Source: Phytoactinopolyspora limicola (GTDB lineage: Bacteria; Actinomycetota; Actinomycetes; Jiangellales; Jiangellaceae). From it: a stretch of DNA of 64,000 bases. Below are positions 53,727 through 62,107 of the stretch, piece by piece. The notes below the pieces were generated by a model, which did not search any database, was not told the DNA's origin, and worked only from the letters and a program-made list of their open reading frames with translations. The translations under genes and the position numbers were made by a program. The DNA lies in assembly GCF_011320225.1 (NCBI RefSeq), contig NZ_JAAOEN010000003.1, forward strand, positions 310,001-374,000. The letters are read 5' to 3'. Numbering within the stretch: the first letter of the stretch is position 1; each line of letters begins with the position of its first letter.

Positions 53727-55169
53727 GGGTTGGGCGCCGGCCCGGTGTCCGGGGGCGGGCGGGGGTTGTGAGGTGTAGCGGTGTCCGGTGGGGGTGGTGG
53801 TTTCCACGATGTGCCGGTACGGGTCGACCAGCCGGATGGTCCAGCCCGGCATCTGTTTCACGTAGTTGCCGCGGGCGCAGGTTCCTCGCCCGTTGGCCGG
53901 GGTGGTGGGCCCGCCGTGGGTGTAGGGGTAGATGTGGTCGAAGTGGCGGATCGGTGCATCGCAGAACGGGTCCCGACACATCCCACCATCACGGTAGGTG
54001 AGCAACCGGGCTAGGGTGCCGTCGAACCGACGCCGTTTGGGGTCGCAGTCGGTGATGATCCCGGCGGCCGGGTCGGTGAACAACCGCCGCAGGAAGACCC
54101 GCGCCCGCCCCACGTCATCGCCATGGTCATGGTTGTCACGGTCATGGTTGTCACGGTCATGGTCGTCACGGTCATGGTGGTCACCGGCGCGGCGGTCTGC
54201 GGCGCGACGGGCGATGTCCCGCGCGGTCTCAGCAGGGATCGGCCCGTACCCGAGCAACTCCGCAGCCTCACCCCCACCACTGCCACCGGCGCCGCCGTTG
54301 CCGCCGAGCAGTGAGGTGTCGGTCATGACCAGGCCGATCTCGGCGGATACCGCGTTGGCGGTGGCCTGCCCGGTGACGCGTTCGACGAGGGTGTCGGCCA
54401 TGATCTGATCCCGCGAACGCTCATCACCGCCGGCGGCGATCACCCCGTCAGCGTGGCGACGCAACGCCGCATAAGCCGCGACCCCTTGTTCACAGGGCAG
54501 CAGCGCGGAGAACACGGTCATGGTGTCCGGCGCCGGGCGGATGCTGACCCGGCGGTCTGTGCGTGCTCGGGATGCCCGGGTGACCGCGGCGGCCGGGTCG
54601 GCTTCGATGGCGTAGCGCCGAGCCAACCCCCGAACCCGACGCACCCCAATCCCGACCACCTCACCGGCCAGGCGAGCATCAACCCGACGCCGCAGCTCCG
54701 GATCCAGGTGCGAGGTCTCATCCACCACCACCGTCGCAGCGAACTCAGAAATCTCACCCCGCCGCAACAGAGCGAAAGTCCCCGGAAGATCACACCTCAA
54801 CGCCCGGGCCCGACCCAGCTGACGCGCCGCCGACGACGGTGAGGTCCTGGTAGCCAGGCCGATCTGTTCCGGCACCCCCCGCAAAGCATGCCGCTCAGCA
54901 AACCCCATCCCACGCCGGGCCGCACGCTGCGACTCGGCGAAGCGCACCATCACCTCGAACTGCGCCGCCGCCGCGGCTGCCTTCAACCGCTCCAACCCAG
55001 CCAACACATCCACCCGCGCCGCATCATCCTCGACGACGGCGGACAGCTCAGCCAGCCGGGACACCATCACCGCGACCTCACCAGCCACCCCACCTTGGCC
55101 GGCCACCGCGCCAGCGGCCCCGTCCTGGTGGTCCACCACTGTGGGACCGTCCACCACACGTACGCCCAT
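53712..55169 (-). CDS. DUF222 / 13E12-family HNH endonuclease, full length
   Basis: About 485 residues. The N-terminal DUF222 domain (residues 1-300, with AGLERLKAAAAAAQFEVMVRFAE and GLATRTSPSSAARQLGRARAL as landmarks) is followed by a His/Asp-rich repeat (HDRDNHDRDNHD) and the HNH nuclease domain: CRDPFCDAPIRHFDHIYPY, GRGTCARGNYVKQ. ATG 55169 after GGGGTGGG is favoured; ATG 55187 and GTG 55190 also fit. The HNH half is nearly the same as at 2-412. The protein ends in RAGS, as does the NTF2-like protein, because of the shared 16-bp repeat. Confidence 0.92.
   Translation of the reverse strand: MGVRVVDGPTVVDHQDGAAGAVAGQGGVAGEVAVMVSRLAELSAVVEDDAARVDVLAGLERLKAAAAAAQFEVMVRFAESQRAARRGMGFAERHALRGVPEQIGLATRTSPSSAARQLGRARALRCDLPGTFALLRRGEISEFAATVVVDETSHLDPELRRRVDARLAGEVVGIGVRRVRGLARRYAIEADPAAAVTRASRARTDRRVSIRPAPDTMTVFSALLPCEQGVAAYAALRRHADGVIAAGGDERSRDQIMADTLVERVTGQATANAVSAEIGLVMTDTSLLGGNGGAGGSGGGEAAELLGYGPIPAETARDIARRAADRRAGDHHDRDDHDRDNHDRDNHDHGDDVGRARVFLRRLFTDPAAGIITDCDPKRRRFDGTLARLLTYRDGGMCRDPFCDAPIRHFDHIYPYTHGGPTTPANGRGTCARGNYVKQMPGWTIRLVDPYRHIVETTTPTGHRYTSQPPPAPGHRAGAQPRAGS
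54126..54184. repeat. 15-bp tandem repeat inside the HNH gene
   Basis: Units of GTCATGGTTGTCACG at 54126, 54141, 54156 (one change) and a partial fourth at 54171 encode the HDRDN/HDRDD residues between the DUF222 and HNH parts. This low-complexity linker probably varies in length between copies; the copy at 2-412 retains only GDDERRARV in this place. Confidence 0.85.
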
Positions 55170-55352
55170 GGCACCCACCCCGCGCATCACACCGGCTCGA
55201 CCATCACACCGGCTCGTTCATGCGTTCGATTCTACCGCCACAACAACGAGCAACACAACCGGCCACGCAAGGTAGATCCGCGCTTTGTGGTCTTCGTGAT
55301 CGACACCCTTCGGCCTTGCTCACGACACGCCGCGAGACCACCCACCAGTCAC

Positions 55353-55388
55353 CCGAACCAGCCGAACCGGCCGAACCGGCCGAACCAA
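55353..55388. repeat. 9-bp tandem repeat in the gap upstream of the HNH gene
   Basis: Four units of CCGAACCGG or close variants run from 55353 to 55388, 20 bp before the right 16-bp repeat. The gap 55191-55408 also has two 15-bp copies of CATCACACCGGCTCG at 55185 and 55202 across the HNH start. No gene is supported there. Confidence 0.7.
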
Positions 55389-55408
55389 CCGACAGAGGTT
55401 AACGCCAA

Positions 55409-55424
55409 GCTAAGAACCCGCGCG
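55409..55424. repeat. Right 16-bp direct repeat GCTAAGAACCCGCGCG
   Basis: Identical to 53711-53726. It contains the last codons and stop of the NTF2-like gene, which end in Arg-Ala-Gly-Ser. Confidence 0.8.
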
Positions 55425-55817
55425 TTCCAGCTCGGCGTGATGATGGACGATGCGCCACCGGTCGGTGCGGCGAAGGACATCGGTGACGCGGTGCACCACT
55501 GGCGCCGCCGCACCTTCCAGCTCAACCCGTAGCAGGGTCCGGACCAGCGCGGTTTCACCCCACACGTCCACACCGATCACCTCCGGGGCGACACCGAGCA
55601 CGGTGGGCCCGGCGGCGCGATCGGCCGCTCGGCGGTCGCGCAGGTCGTCCAGGGCCGGCAGGCCGCGCAACAGCTCGGGTGCGTCGCTCTCCCAGATGGT
55701 GATGGCCGGATCGAGATGAGCGTCGAAGGCGGGGCGGTCGCCGAGGCTGCGGTAGAGCGAGGCGATCACCTCGGCGACCTCCGCGCGGGCGGGTTCGGTC
55801 GCCACGTTCTCGGTCAT
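55410..55817 (-). CDS. NTF2-like/SnoaL-fold protein, last gene of the import-catabolism operon
   Basis: A 135-residue protein with the cone-shaped NTF2-like pattern: VAEVIASLYRSLGDRPAFDAHLDPAITIWESD, then ALVRTLLRVELEGAAAPVVHRVTDVLRRTDRWRIVHHHAE (landmarks). Such folds are isomerases, hydrolases or accessory binders. It starts 1 bp after the DUF885 stop, so it belongs to the same transcript. Its last 15 bases lie in the repeat that flanks the HNH unit. Confidence 0.85.
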   Translation of the reverse strand: MTENVATEPARAEVAEVIASLYRSLGDRPAFDAHLDPAITIWESDAPELLRGLPALDDLRDRRAADRAAGPTVLGVAPEVIGVDVWGETALVRTLLRVELEGAAAPVVHRVTDVLRRTDRWRIVHHHAELERAGS

Positions 55818-55818
55818 C

Positions 55819-57513
55819 TCACGCTCTCCTCTCCCCCGTCAGTTCGGTGAGTCCCGCACGCAGCGGCGCCAGCCCCATCGGCCCGAGCTCCAGCGCCGCC
55901 GAGTGGAAACCACGGAGGTCGAACCGGTCGCCCCAGGCCCGCTCCGCGTCACGTCGCACCTGGTACCACAGCCGGGAACCGACCTTGAACGCCAGCGCCT
56001 GGCCGGGCCACCCCAGATAGCGATCCACCTCGAAACGTGCGGTCTGCGGGTCGACGCCGGCCACCCGGTGCAGCATCCGCACACCACGTTCCGGGGTCCA
56101 GGTCTCACCCTCGACGAAGCCGTTGCCGGCCGGAATCGGCAGCTCCAGGTGTAACCCCAGGTCGATCACGATCCGGCAGGCCCGCCACAGTTGGGCGTAG
56201 ATCTGGCCAAGATGCTCACCTGGATCGTCCAGCAGGCCGATCTCGGCGGCCAGTTGCTCGGCGTAGTGTGCCCAGCCTTCCGCGTAGCCGTGGACGTGGC
56301 ACAGGTACCGCTGCCACGGGTGCAGATCGACCAGGCCGTGGGTGATGGCGTACTGCAGATGATGGCCAGGGATCCCCTCGTGGTGCAGGGTGCTCACATG
56401 CCGCCAGGTTGCGACGTGATCGGTACCGTCGGGCACGGTCCACCACACCCGGCCGGGACGGGTGAGGCCCGCGTCGGGAGGTGTGTAGTACATAACACCC
56501 GACGCAGCGGTGGTCATCCGGGCTTCGACCAGCCGGGTGGCCGCCGGGATGTCGAACCATTTTCCGTTGACGGCGTGGGTGACGGCGTCCAGCCGGTCCT
56601 GCAACCATGCCCGCAGCGGCTCCCCCGTCGCCACCTGGCGGTCCGGGTCGGCATCGAGCACCGCTGATGCGGCAGCCGGGTCCGCCGAACCGCAGATCTC
56701 GGCGGCGAGTTCTCGCGCGCGGCCGTTGAGCCGGGTTATCTCCTGCCAGCCCCAGCTGTACAACTCGTCGAGGTCGACGTCGGCGCCGAGGAACGCACCG
56801 GCGGTGACCTGATACACGTCCCGGCCGACGGCATCACGAACCGGCGCGCGGGGCACAAGAACTTCCCGCAGCCATCGGGCGAACTCCGCCGACGCCTCGG
56901 TGGCCGCACGTGCCGCGACTACCATCTCCGCAACCGGGGCGTCGGCCGGGCAGCCGTCGGTCAGCCCACCGTAGAAGTCAGCGGCCACCCAGGCGTCCAC
57001 CTGGCCGGCGAAGATCTCCACCTGACGGCGGGCGACCACGTCTCCACGATCCGCTGCCGCCTCAAGCGTCGCAGTGTATTCGCGCAGCGCACGCGGCACC
57101 GCACGGAGGTTGTCGAGCACTACCCGGCAGTCCTGAGCCGACACCCGCGGCAGGTTGTCGAACACCTGACGGAGCAGGTGTACGGGGGTGGCGAGGGGCG
57201 CCAGCAACCGCCGGGTGAATCCGACCTCGTCGAGCGCGGCATCGCTGGTGAGCCGTTCGGCCAGGGCGAGTCCAAGTATCCGGTCGGGCCGGGTGACCGA
57301 AGCCTGCGTCTCCGCCGTCTCCTGCTCCCAGCGGCGAACCTGCGCCAGGCTCGCCTTGACCAGCCGGTCACGTTCGGCGAACGCATCCGGCCCGAGCGGC
57401 GGGACCCGGACGGTGGCCTCGTGGCCACCTGCCTCCGCCGCAACAGGATCCAGCGGGGCCAGACCAGCCAGGTAAGCATCCGCGATCCCCCGGATTCCGG
57501 CGGCGCCGGTCAT
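55819..57513 (-). CDS. DUF885-family putative metallo-hydrolase
   Basis: A 564-residue protein without a signal peptide. The DUF885 hallmark HHEGIPGHHLQY lies at about residues 375-386 and resembles a zinc-binding HExxPGHH motif. A second conserved part is CHVHGYAEGWAHYAEQL followed by GLLDDP. These proteins are thought to be zinc peptidases of the carboxypeptidase type, but few are characterised. It starts within a 4-bp overlap with the LLM stop codon. In this operon it would act on an imported peptide-like compound or on a ring-opened product. Confidence 0.88.
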   Translation of the reverse strand: MTGAAGIRGIADAYLAGLAPLDPVAAEAGGHEATVRVPPLGPDAFAERDRLVKASLAQVRRWEQETAETQASVTRPDRILGLALAERLTSDAALDEVGFTRRLLAPLATPVHLLRQVFDNLPRVSAQDCRVVLDNLRAVPRALREYTATLEAAADRGDVVARRQVEIFAGQVDAWVAADFYGGLTDGCPADAPVAEMVVAARAATEASAEFARWLREVLVPRAPVRDAVGRDVYQVTAGAFLGADVDLDELYSWGWQEITRLNGRARELAAEICGSADPAAASAVLDADPDRQVATGEPLRAWLQDRLDAVTHAVNGKWFDIPAATRLVEARMTTAASGVMYYTPPDAGLTRPGRVWWTVPDGTDHVATWRHVSTLHHEGIPGHHLQYAITHGLVDLHPWQRYLCHVHGYAEGWAHYAEQLAAEIGLLDDPGEHLGQIYAQLWRACRIVIDLGLHLELPIPAGNGFVEGETWTPERGVRMLHRVAGVDPQTARFEVDRYLGWPGQALAFKVGSRLWYQVRRDAERAWGDRFDLRGFHSAALELGPMGLAPLRAGLTELTGERRA

Positions 57514-58529
57514 GCTGGAACCTCGGCGACACCGGTGCCGTGTTCGATGCCCAGTTCGGCCCGGACCGCTGGCAACACCCGGGTGCCGAGTAGCTCGATG
57601 CCGCCGGCCCCGGTAAGCCCGTGCGGGGTGCCGAATTCGACCCTCGCGGCGCCCGCCGCCGCGAGGGCCAGCGTGTGTTCGGCCACCTCGTCCGGGGTCC
57701 CTGCGAGACAGAACAGATCCAACACCTCTCGCGGCAGAAGCTGACCCGCCGCGTCGGCCTTACCCTGTGAAACCAAGTTGTGGATCCGGGTAAGCAGGTC
57801 AGGATCGATCTCGGCGGACCGGTCCAGCCCGGCCACCACGTCCACGTACATCGCCACCTCACGTCGGGCCAACGCTCGCGCCGCGTCGCCATCGTCGTCG
57901 ACGACGGTGACCGCACCGACCGCTACTCCGACGTGTGCGCCGCCGGCGGCGTCCAGCCAGCCGCGCATCCGCCGGACCATGGCTGGGTTGGCGCTGCCGC
58001 CGATCTTAACCTCCTGCGCCACCTCGGCGGCTACGGCGGCGCCCCGTGGACCCCAGGTTCCGATCATGACGTCGACGTCGCGTCGCAACGGCGAGTAGGC
58101 CAACCCGACGCCGGGATCGAGCCGGAACACCGAACCCTCGAAACCAGTCTGGTCGCCGGCCAGCAGCGCCCGGGTGACCCGCACGGCCTCAGCCACCGCC
58201 GTCACCGGTTTCCGCTGCTGAACCCCGAGGCGTGACAGCCACGACCCGCGGGTGATGCCGAGCCGGGCGCGTCCCCCGCTCGCGGCATCGAGTGCCGCGT
58301 GCTGCCCGGCGATCTCCACCGGGTGGGTGAGATACGGGTTGAGGCAGGCCGGCATCAGCGAGATCCGGCTGGTCGCGGCGGCGGCCTCCAGGAGTGCGGG
58401 CAGCGGGGGCTGGAATCCGAGGTCGGCGTAGACCGACAGGCCGTCGAAGCCAAGCTGTTCGATTCTGCGCGCCGCTGCCGCGTAGTCACCGAGGGCCTTG
58501 TCCGACTGCACCGCTACCGTGATCCGCAT
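57510..58529 (-). CDS. LLM-class flavin- or F420-dependent oxidoreductase
   Basis: A 339-residue TIM-barrel enzyme. Landmarks: MRITVAVQSDKALGDYAAAARRIEQLGFDGLSVYADLG, ARLGITRGSWL and VDVMIGTWGPRGAAVAAEVAQEVKIGG; it is closest in style to the F420-dependent methylenetetrahydromethanopterin reductase-like branch. ATG 58529 is used. It lies 2 bp after the TIGR04076 gene. The cofactor, FMN or F420, cannot be decided by eye. Confidence 0.9.
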   Translation of the reverse strand: MRITVAVQSDKALGDYAAAARRIEQLGFDGLSVYADLGFQPPLPALLEAAAATSRISLMPACLNPYLTHPVEIAGQHAALDAASGGRARLGITRGSWLSRLGVQQRKPVTAVAEAVRVTRALLAGDQTGFEGSVFRLDPGVGLAYSPLRRDVDVMIGTWGPRGAAVAAEVAQEVKIGGSANPAMVRRMRGWLDAAGGAHVGVAVGAVTVVDDDGDAARALARREVAMYVDVVAGLDRSAEIDPDLLTRIHNLVSQGKADAAGQLLPREVLDLFCLAGTPDEVAEHTLALAAAGAARVEFGTPHGLTGAGGIELLGTRVLPAVRAELGIEHGTGVAEVPA

Positions 58530-58531
58530 GG

Positions 58532-58858
58532 TCAGGTCAGCTCCTCGGTGGGAATCCGGGAGACACCGGTGCGTTCCACCCGCATGATCAGGCGTTCCTC
58601 GGGGTCCGGACACGCGATCTCGGACTCGCCGGCCAGCCAGTCGCCGTCGTCGAGTGCCCGCTGCATCGCTGGCAGCAGCGGGAACGCGGCGGCGAGCGCG
58701 TAGAGGCAGAAGTGCCGGCCCGCCGGGATGCTGAGCTGGCTGGACCGGGTCAGCTCACACGAATCCCCCACCTCCATTCCGCACACGGAGCGGCCTTCGA
58801 TCCGATCCACCACCACCCGAAGGTCAGCCACTTCGGTGACACGCTCGTTCTCGCTCAC
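58532..58858 (-). CDS. TIGR04076-family small protein
   Basis: A 108-residue protein with the TIGR04076 pattern: DLRVVVDRIEGRSVCGMEVGDSCEL, then PAGRHFCLYALAAAFPLLPAMQRALDDGDWL and ACPDPEERLIMRVER (landmarks). It has three Cys residues at conserved places (C26, C33, C51 approximately). Members are often found beside oxidoreductases or amidohydrolases, but the function is not known. The ATG overlaps the amidohydrolase stop by 4 bp, and the LLM gene follows 2 bp after. Confidence 0.85.
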   Translation of the reverse strand: MSENERVTEVADLRVVVDRIEGRSVCGMEVGDSCELTRSSQLSIPAGRHFCLYALAAAFPLLPAMQRALDDGDWLAGESEIACPDPEERLIMRVERTGVSRIPTEELT

Positions 58859-60120
58859 ACCACACCTCCGGTTCGTAGCAGTCCACGGTCGTCACGGACG
58901 ATCCGCCCGCCTTGGATCACGCCGTGCAGGCTCCGCAACACCGACACGTCCGTCGTCGGGTCGCCCTCCATCAGCAGCACGTCCGCCCGAGCACCCGGAC
59001 GCAACGTGCCGCAATCGTCTCCGGCCCCCAGCCAGTCGGCGGCCGCGCTGGTGGCGGAGACCATAACGGCGTGGGCGGTCATACCGGCCTCGGCCATGAA
59101 CTCCATCTCCCGCACCGTCGCCGTGGTCTCGTCGTACGGCACCTGCGGCGGCAAGTCGGTGCCCATGATGATCGGCACCCCGGCGGCGATGGCGTGTTGC
59201 AGACTCTCCCAATGCCGTGGGCCCGCGGCCAGCGCACGCTCGATCATCCACCGGGGAACGCCGGTGTCCAGGAAGAACTGCTCACACCGGCTCACCGTGA
59301 TGGTAGGGCAATACGCCACCCCACGCTCGGCCATCCGGGCACACAACGCGGCGTCGAGCTGGTACCCGTGTTCCACGCAGTCCAGGCCGAGCTCCACCGC
59401 CCGGCTGATCGCTCCGGCCGGGCCAGCGTGTGCGGTGACTTTACGTCCCCAGTCGTGTGCGGTGGAGATCACCGCGGCCATCTCGTCGTCGGTGAGCTGA
59501 GGGGTGTCGATCTGTTCGTGCTCACCGGCGATCCCGCCGGAGATACACACCTTGATCAGGTCCGCCCCGGCCCGGATCTGTTCTCTGGTGGCCCGGCGGA
59601 ACCCGTCGGCACCGTCGGCCTCCACAGCGTCGGCCCCGTGTCCATGCCCACCGGTGCAGCACAACGCGTGCCCGGCGGTATAGATGGTGGGACCGTCCAC
59701 CTGTCCCCGCCGGATCGCCGCGCGCAGCGCCATGTCCGCGAACCGGCTCTCCCCCACCAGCCGCACGGTGGTGACACCGGCCCGCAGCACCTCGCGGGCA
59801 TTTCCAGCGAGCAGCAAGACCTGCTCGGCGTCAGTGGCGGCCTTGTTGGCCTCCTCCATCGGTCCGGGCAGCGCGAGTCCGAGGTGGACGTGCATGTTGA
59901 CCAGGCCCGGCGTGAGGGTGGCCCCGGAGAGCTCGACGACGACGTCGCCGTCCGCTCGAGCCTGGCTCAGGATCTCCTCTACCGGTCCGGCGGATCGCAC
60001 CGTGCCGTCCGGCGCCACCCGCAGGCCCTGATCACCCACCGCGGATTCCGCCCGTCCATCCCAGATGGCACAGTCCACCAAGGCTGCCCCCTGCCCGGGC
60101 CGGGTCAGGGCATTTCTCAT
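58855..60120 (-). CDS. Metal-dependent amidohydrolase
   Basis: A 421-residue TIM-barrel amidohydrolase of the imidazolonepropionase/prolidase-like group. Metal ligands: HVH in VNMHVHLGL, Lys in GADLIKVCISGG, His in VTAHAGPAG and EHGYQLD, and Asp in IIMGTDLPP. The N- and C-terminal parts form the beta-sandwich with APDGTVRSAGP and GARADVLLMEGDP. It hydrolyses an amide or cyclic amide. It is coupled to the ABC importer genes by a 4-bp overlap at both ends of the gene cluster, so its substrate is probably what is imported. Confidence 0.92.
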   Translation of the reverse strand: MRNALTRPGQGAALVDCAIWDGRAESAVGDQGLRVAPDGTVRSAGPVEEILSQARADGDVVVELSGATLTPGLVNMHVHLGLALPGPMEEANKAATDAEQVLLLAGNAREVLRAGVTTVRLVGESRFADMALRAAIRRGQVDGPTIYTAGHALCCTGGHGHGADAVEADGADGFRRATREQIRAGADLIKVCISGGIAGEHEQIDTPQLTDDEMAAVISTAHDWGRKVTAHAGPAGAISRAVELGLDCVEHGYQLDAALCARMAERGVAYCPTITVSRCEQFFLDTGVPRWMIERALAAGPRHWESLQHAIAAGVPIIMGTDLPPQVPYDETTATVREMEFMAEAGMTAHAVMVSATSAAADWLGAGDDCGTLRPGARADVLLMEGDPTTDVSVLRSLHGVIQGGRIVRDDRGLLRTGGVV

Positions 60121-61070
60121 GATCGGGTCTCCTCTCGAGCGGGTTCAGCCAGCCAACACTCCACCGAGTGCGGCCCGAAGGTGGTCACCGGCGGCGACTC
60201 GACGCAGGCGTCGACCGCCACGGGGCAACGCGGCCGGAACCGGCAGCCGTCGGGTACCCGCGCGGCATCGGGGACCTCGCCGCGTAACGGCACCGGCAGG
60301 CCGGGCCGTTCGGTGATCCGCGGCAGCGCCTCGATCAGCGCCCGCGTGTAGGGATGCCGGGGTGCACTCCACACCTCATGGGTCGGCCCCATCTCCACGA
60401 TTCGCCCCAGATACATAACGGCGGTGACGTCGGCGATCTCCCGGACGAGGGCGAGATCGTGGGAGATGAACAGGATCCCCACGCCCAGTTCCCCGACCAG
60501 CGAGACGAGCAGGTTCACGATCTGCGCCTGTGCCGACGCGTCCAACGCGGTGACCGGCTCGTCGGCGATCAACACCTCCGGCCTTGGGGCCAGCGCCCGG
60601 GCGATCGCGACCCGCTGGCGTTGCCCGCCGGAGAACTGATGTGGATACCGCTCCGCTGCGTCCGCGGGTAGACCGACCAGCTCCAGCAGCCGGATCACCT
60701 CGGCCTGCCGCGCCTGCCCACGCAGTTCGACGGCGATCCCGTCCGCCACCTGCGATCCCACCGTGCGCCGCGGGTTGAGCGAGGCGTATGGGTTCTGGAA
60801 GACCATTTGCAGGCGGACGTCCTGGGTGGAGCGTCGCCGCCAGCGCAGGGGCGACACCGGCCGGCCGTCGACGAGTACCTGACCGGAGGCGACCGGCTCC
60901 AGCCCGGCCACCGCGCGGGCCAGCGACGACTTCCCGCATCCGGACTCGCCCACCAGCCCAACGATCTGGCCCCGCTCCACCTGTAGCGACACGCCGTCCA
61001 CCGCCCGGACGGCGCCCCGCCCCCGTGAGGTGTACTCGACGGCGGCGTCGTCGATCCTGAGTGCACTCAT
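60117..61070 (-). CDS. Dipeptide-type ABC transporter ATP-binding protein, OppF-like
   Basis: A 317-residue ATPase. Walker A is GESGCGKSSL, the signature is FSGGQRQRVAIARAL, Walker B is VLIADEPVTALD, and the C-terminal oligopeptide-type tail carries GCRFRPRCPVAVDAC. It follows the OppD gene by a 4-bp overlap (ATGA). With OppD it powers the import of a peptide-like substrate. Start ATG 61070 is used. Confidence 0.94.
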   Translation of the reverse strand: MSALRIDDAAVEYTSRGRGAVRAVDGVSLQVERGQIVGLVGESGCGKSSLARAVAGLEPVASGQVLVDGRPVSPLRWRRRSTQDVRLQMVFQNPYASLNPRRTVGSQVADGIAVELRGQARQAEVIRLLELVGLPADAAERYPHQFSGGQRQRVAIARALAPRPEVLIADEPVTALDASAQAQIVNLLVSLVGELGVGILFISHDLALVREIADVTAVMYLGRIVEMGPTHEVWSAPRHPYTRALIEALPRITERPGLPVPLRGEVPDAARVPDGCRFRPRCPVAVDACVESPPVTTFGPHSVECWLAEPAREETRS

Positions 61071-62107
61071 CCCGGCACCTCCGTGAGATCCGGTAAAACT
61101 CGGCAGGCGACGTGGTGCCCCGACGCCACCGCCGTCATGGCTGGCACCTCCGATGTACACCCGTCCTCGGTGTAACCGCAGCGCGGCGCGAACGGACAGC
61201 CCGGCGGTGCGGTGGCCGGGGTGACCGCGCTGCCTGGGATGGTGGTCATCGGGAGGGGCCGCTTCGATCCGTTCGGCTGGGCCTCGGCGGCGGTTCCGCC
61301 GCGGACCTCCCAGCTGTCGTCCGCGTGTGGACGGGCCCGCAGCAACGCCGCCGTGTACGGGTGGCGCGGCCGCAGCAGCAACTCCCCGGTGGGACCGGAC
61401 TCCATCACTCGGCCGGCGTAGAACACGTAGGCCCGGGTGGTCAGCGCGGACAGCACCCCGAGGTCGTGGGTGATGAACAGCACCGAGAGGTCGGACTCCC
61501 GGCGTAGTTCGTCGAACAACTCCAGGATGCCGGCCTGGACGGTGACGTCGAGAGCCGTGGTCGGTTCGTCGGCGATGAGCAGCTCCGGCTCACACGCCAG
61601 GGCGCTGGCGATCGCCACCCGCTGACGCATCCCGCCGGACAGCTGGTGCGGATAGGTCCGCAGCGCACCCCGGCCGCCGGGGATCCGGACCCGGTCCAGC
61701 AGCTCGAGTGCCCGCCGCTCGGCACCTCGCCGGTCGAGACCAAGGTGGTGGCGGAGGTGTTCGGTCAGCTGGCGGCCCACGGTCAACATGGGATGCAGCG
61801 CCGCGGTGGCGTCCTGGAAGACCATCGCGATGCGCACACCCCGCACGCCCTGCCAGCCCCGCTCGTCGAGCCCGACCAGTTCGGTCTCGCCGTCCAGCAC
61901 GGCGGAGCCGGACACCTGGGCGTTCTCCGGGAGCAGGCCCAGCAGTGCCTGCGCGGTCATACTCTTTCCAGAGCCGCTCTCCCCCGCGATGCCGACGATC
62001 TCACCTCGCCCGACATGCAGGGTGGCGTCGTGAATGACCGGCAGCGGACTCCCGTCGGCCCCGGGTAGGGAGACGGCGAGGTGACGGACGTCGAGCAGCG
62101 GTGTCAC
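61067..62107 (-). CDS. Dipeptide-type ABC transporter ATP-binding protein, OppD-like
   Basis: A 346-residue ATPase with Walker A GESGSGKSMTAQALLGLLP, signature LSGGMRQRVAIASAL, Walker B LLIADEPTTALD and the Cys-rich tail GCPFAPRCGYTEDGC. GTG 62107 overlaps the OppC stop by 4 bp (GTGA). It pairs with the OppF-like protein. The frame remains open upstream, but the GTG gives the family N-terminus. Confidence 0.94.
   Translation of the reverse strand: MTPLLDVRHLAVSLPGADGSPLPVIHDATLHVGRGEIVGIAGESGSGKSMTAQALLGLLPENAQVSGSAVLDGETELVGLDERGWQGVRGVRIAMVFQDATAALHPMLTVGRQLTEHLRHHLGLDRRGAERRALELLDRVRIPGGRGALRTYPHQLSGGMRQRVAIASALACEPELLIADEPTTALDVTVQAGILELFDELRRESDLSVLFITHDLGVLSALTTRAYVFYAGRVMESGPTGELLLRPRHPYTAALLRARPHADDSWEVRGGTAAEAQPNGSKRPLPMTTIPGSAVTPATAPPGCPFAPRCGYTEDGCTSEVPAMTAVASGHHVACRVLPDLTEVPG

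Larger units (their letters stand above)
53711..55408 (-). mobile_element. Inserted DUF222-HNH unit flanked by 16-bp direct repeats (13E12-like)
   Basis: GCTAAGAACCCGCGCG occurs at 53711-53726 and again at 55409-55424. Everything between them is the HNH gene and 240 bp upstream. Removing 53711-55408 would leave the lyase and NTF2-like genes convergent with overlapping stop codons, each still complete, which is a simple ancestral arrangement. The two HNH copies in the window share sequence up to GCGCCCAACCCCGCGC and then differ exactly at the repeat. This looks like an insertion with target duplication or site-specific integration. REP13E12 elements of mycobacteria encode related proteins. The mechanism is inferred. 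Confidence 0.6.

Noticed and set aside
54126-54184. Short regular repeats as a CRISPR array
   Set aside because: Units are 15 bp without unique spacers and encode a His/Asp linker inside the HNH gene.
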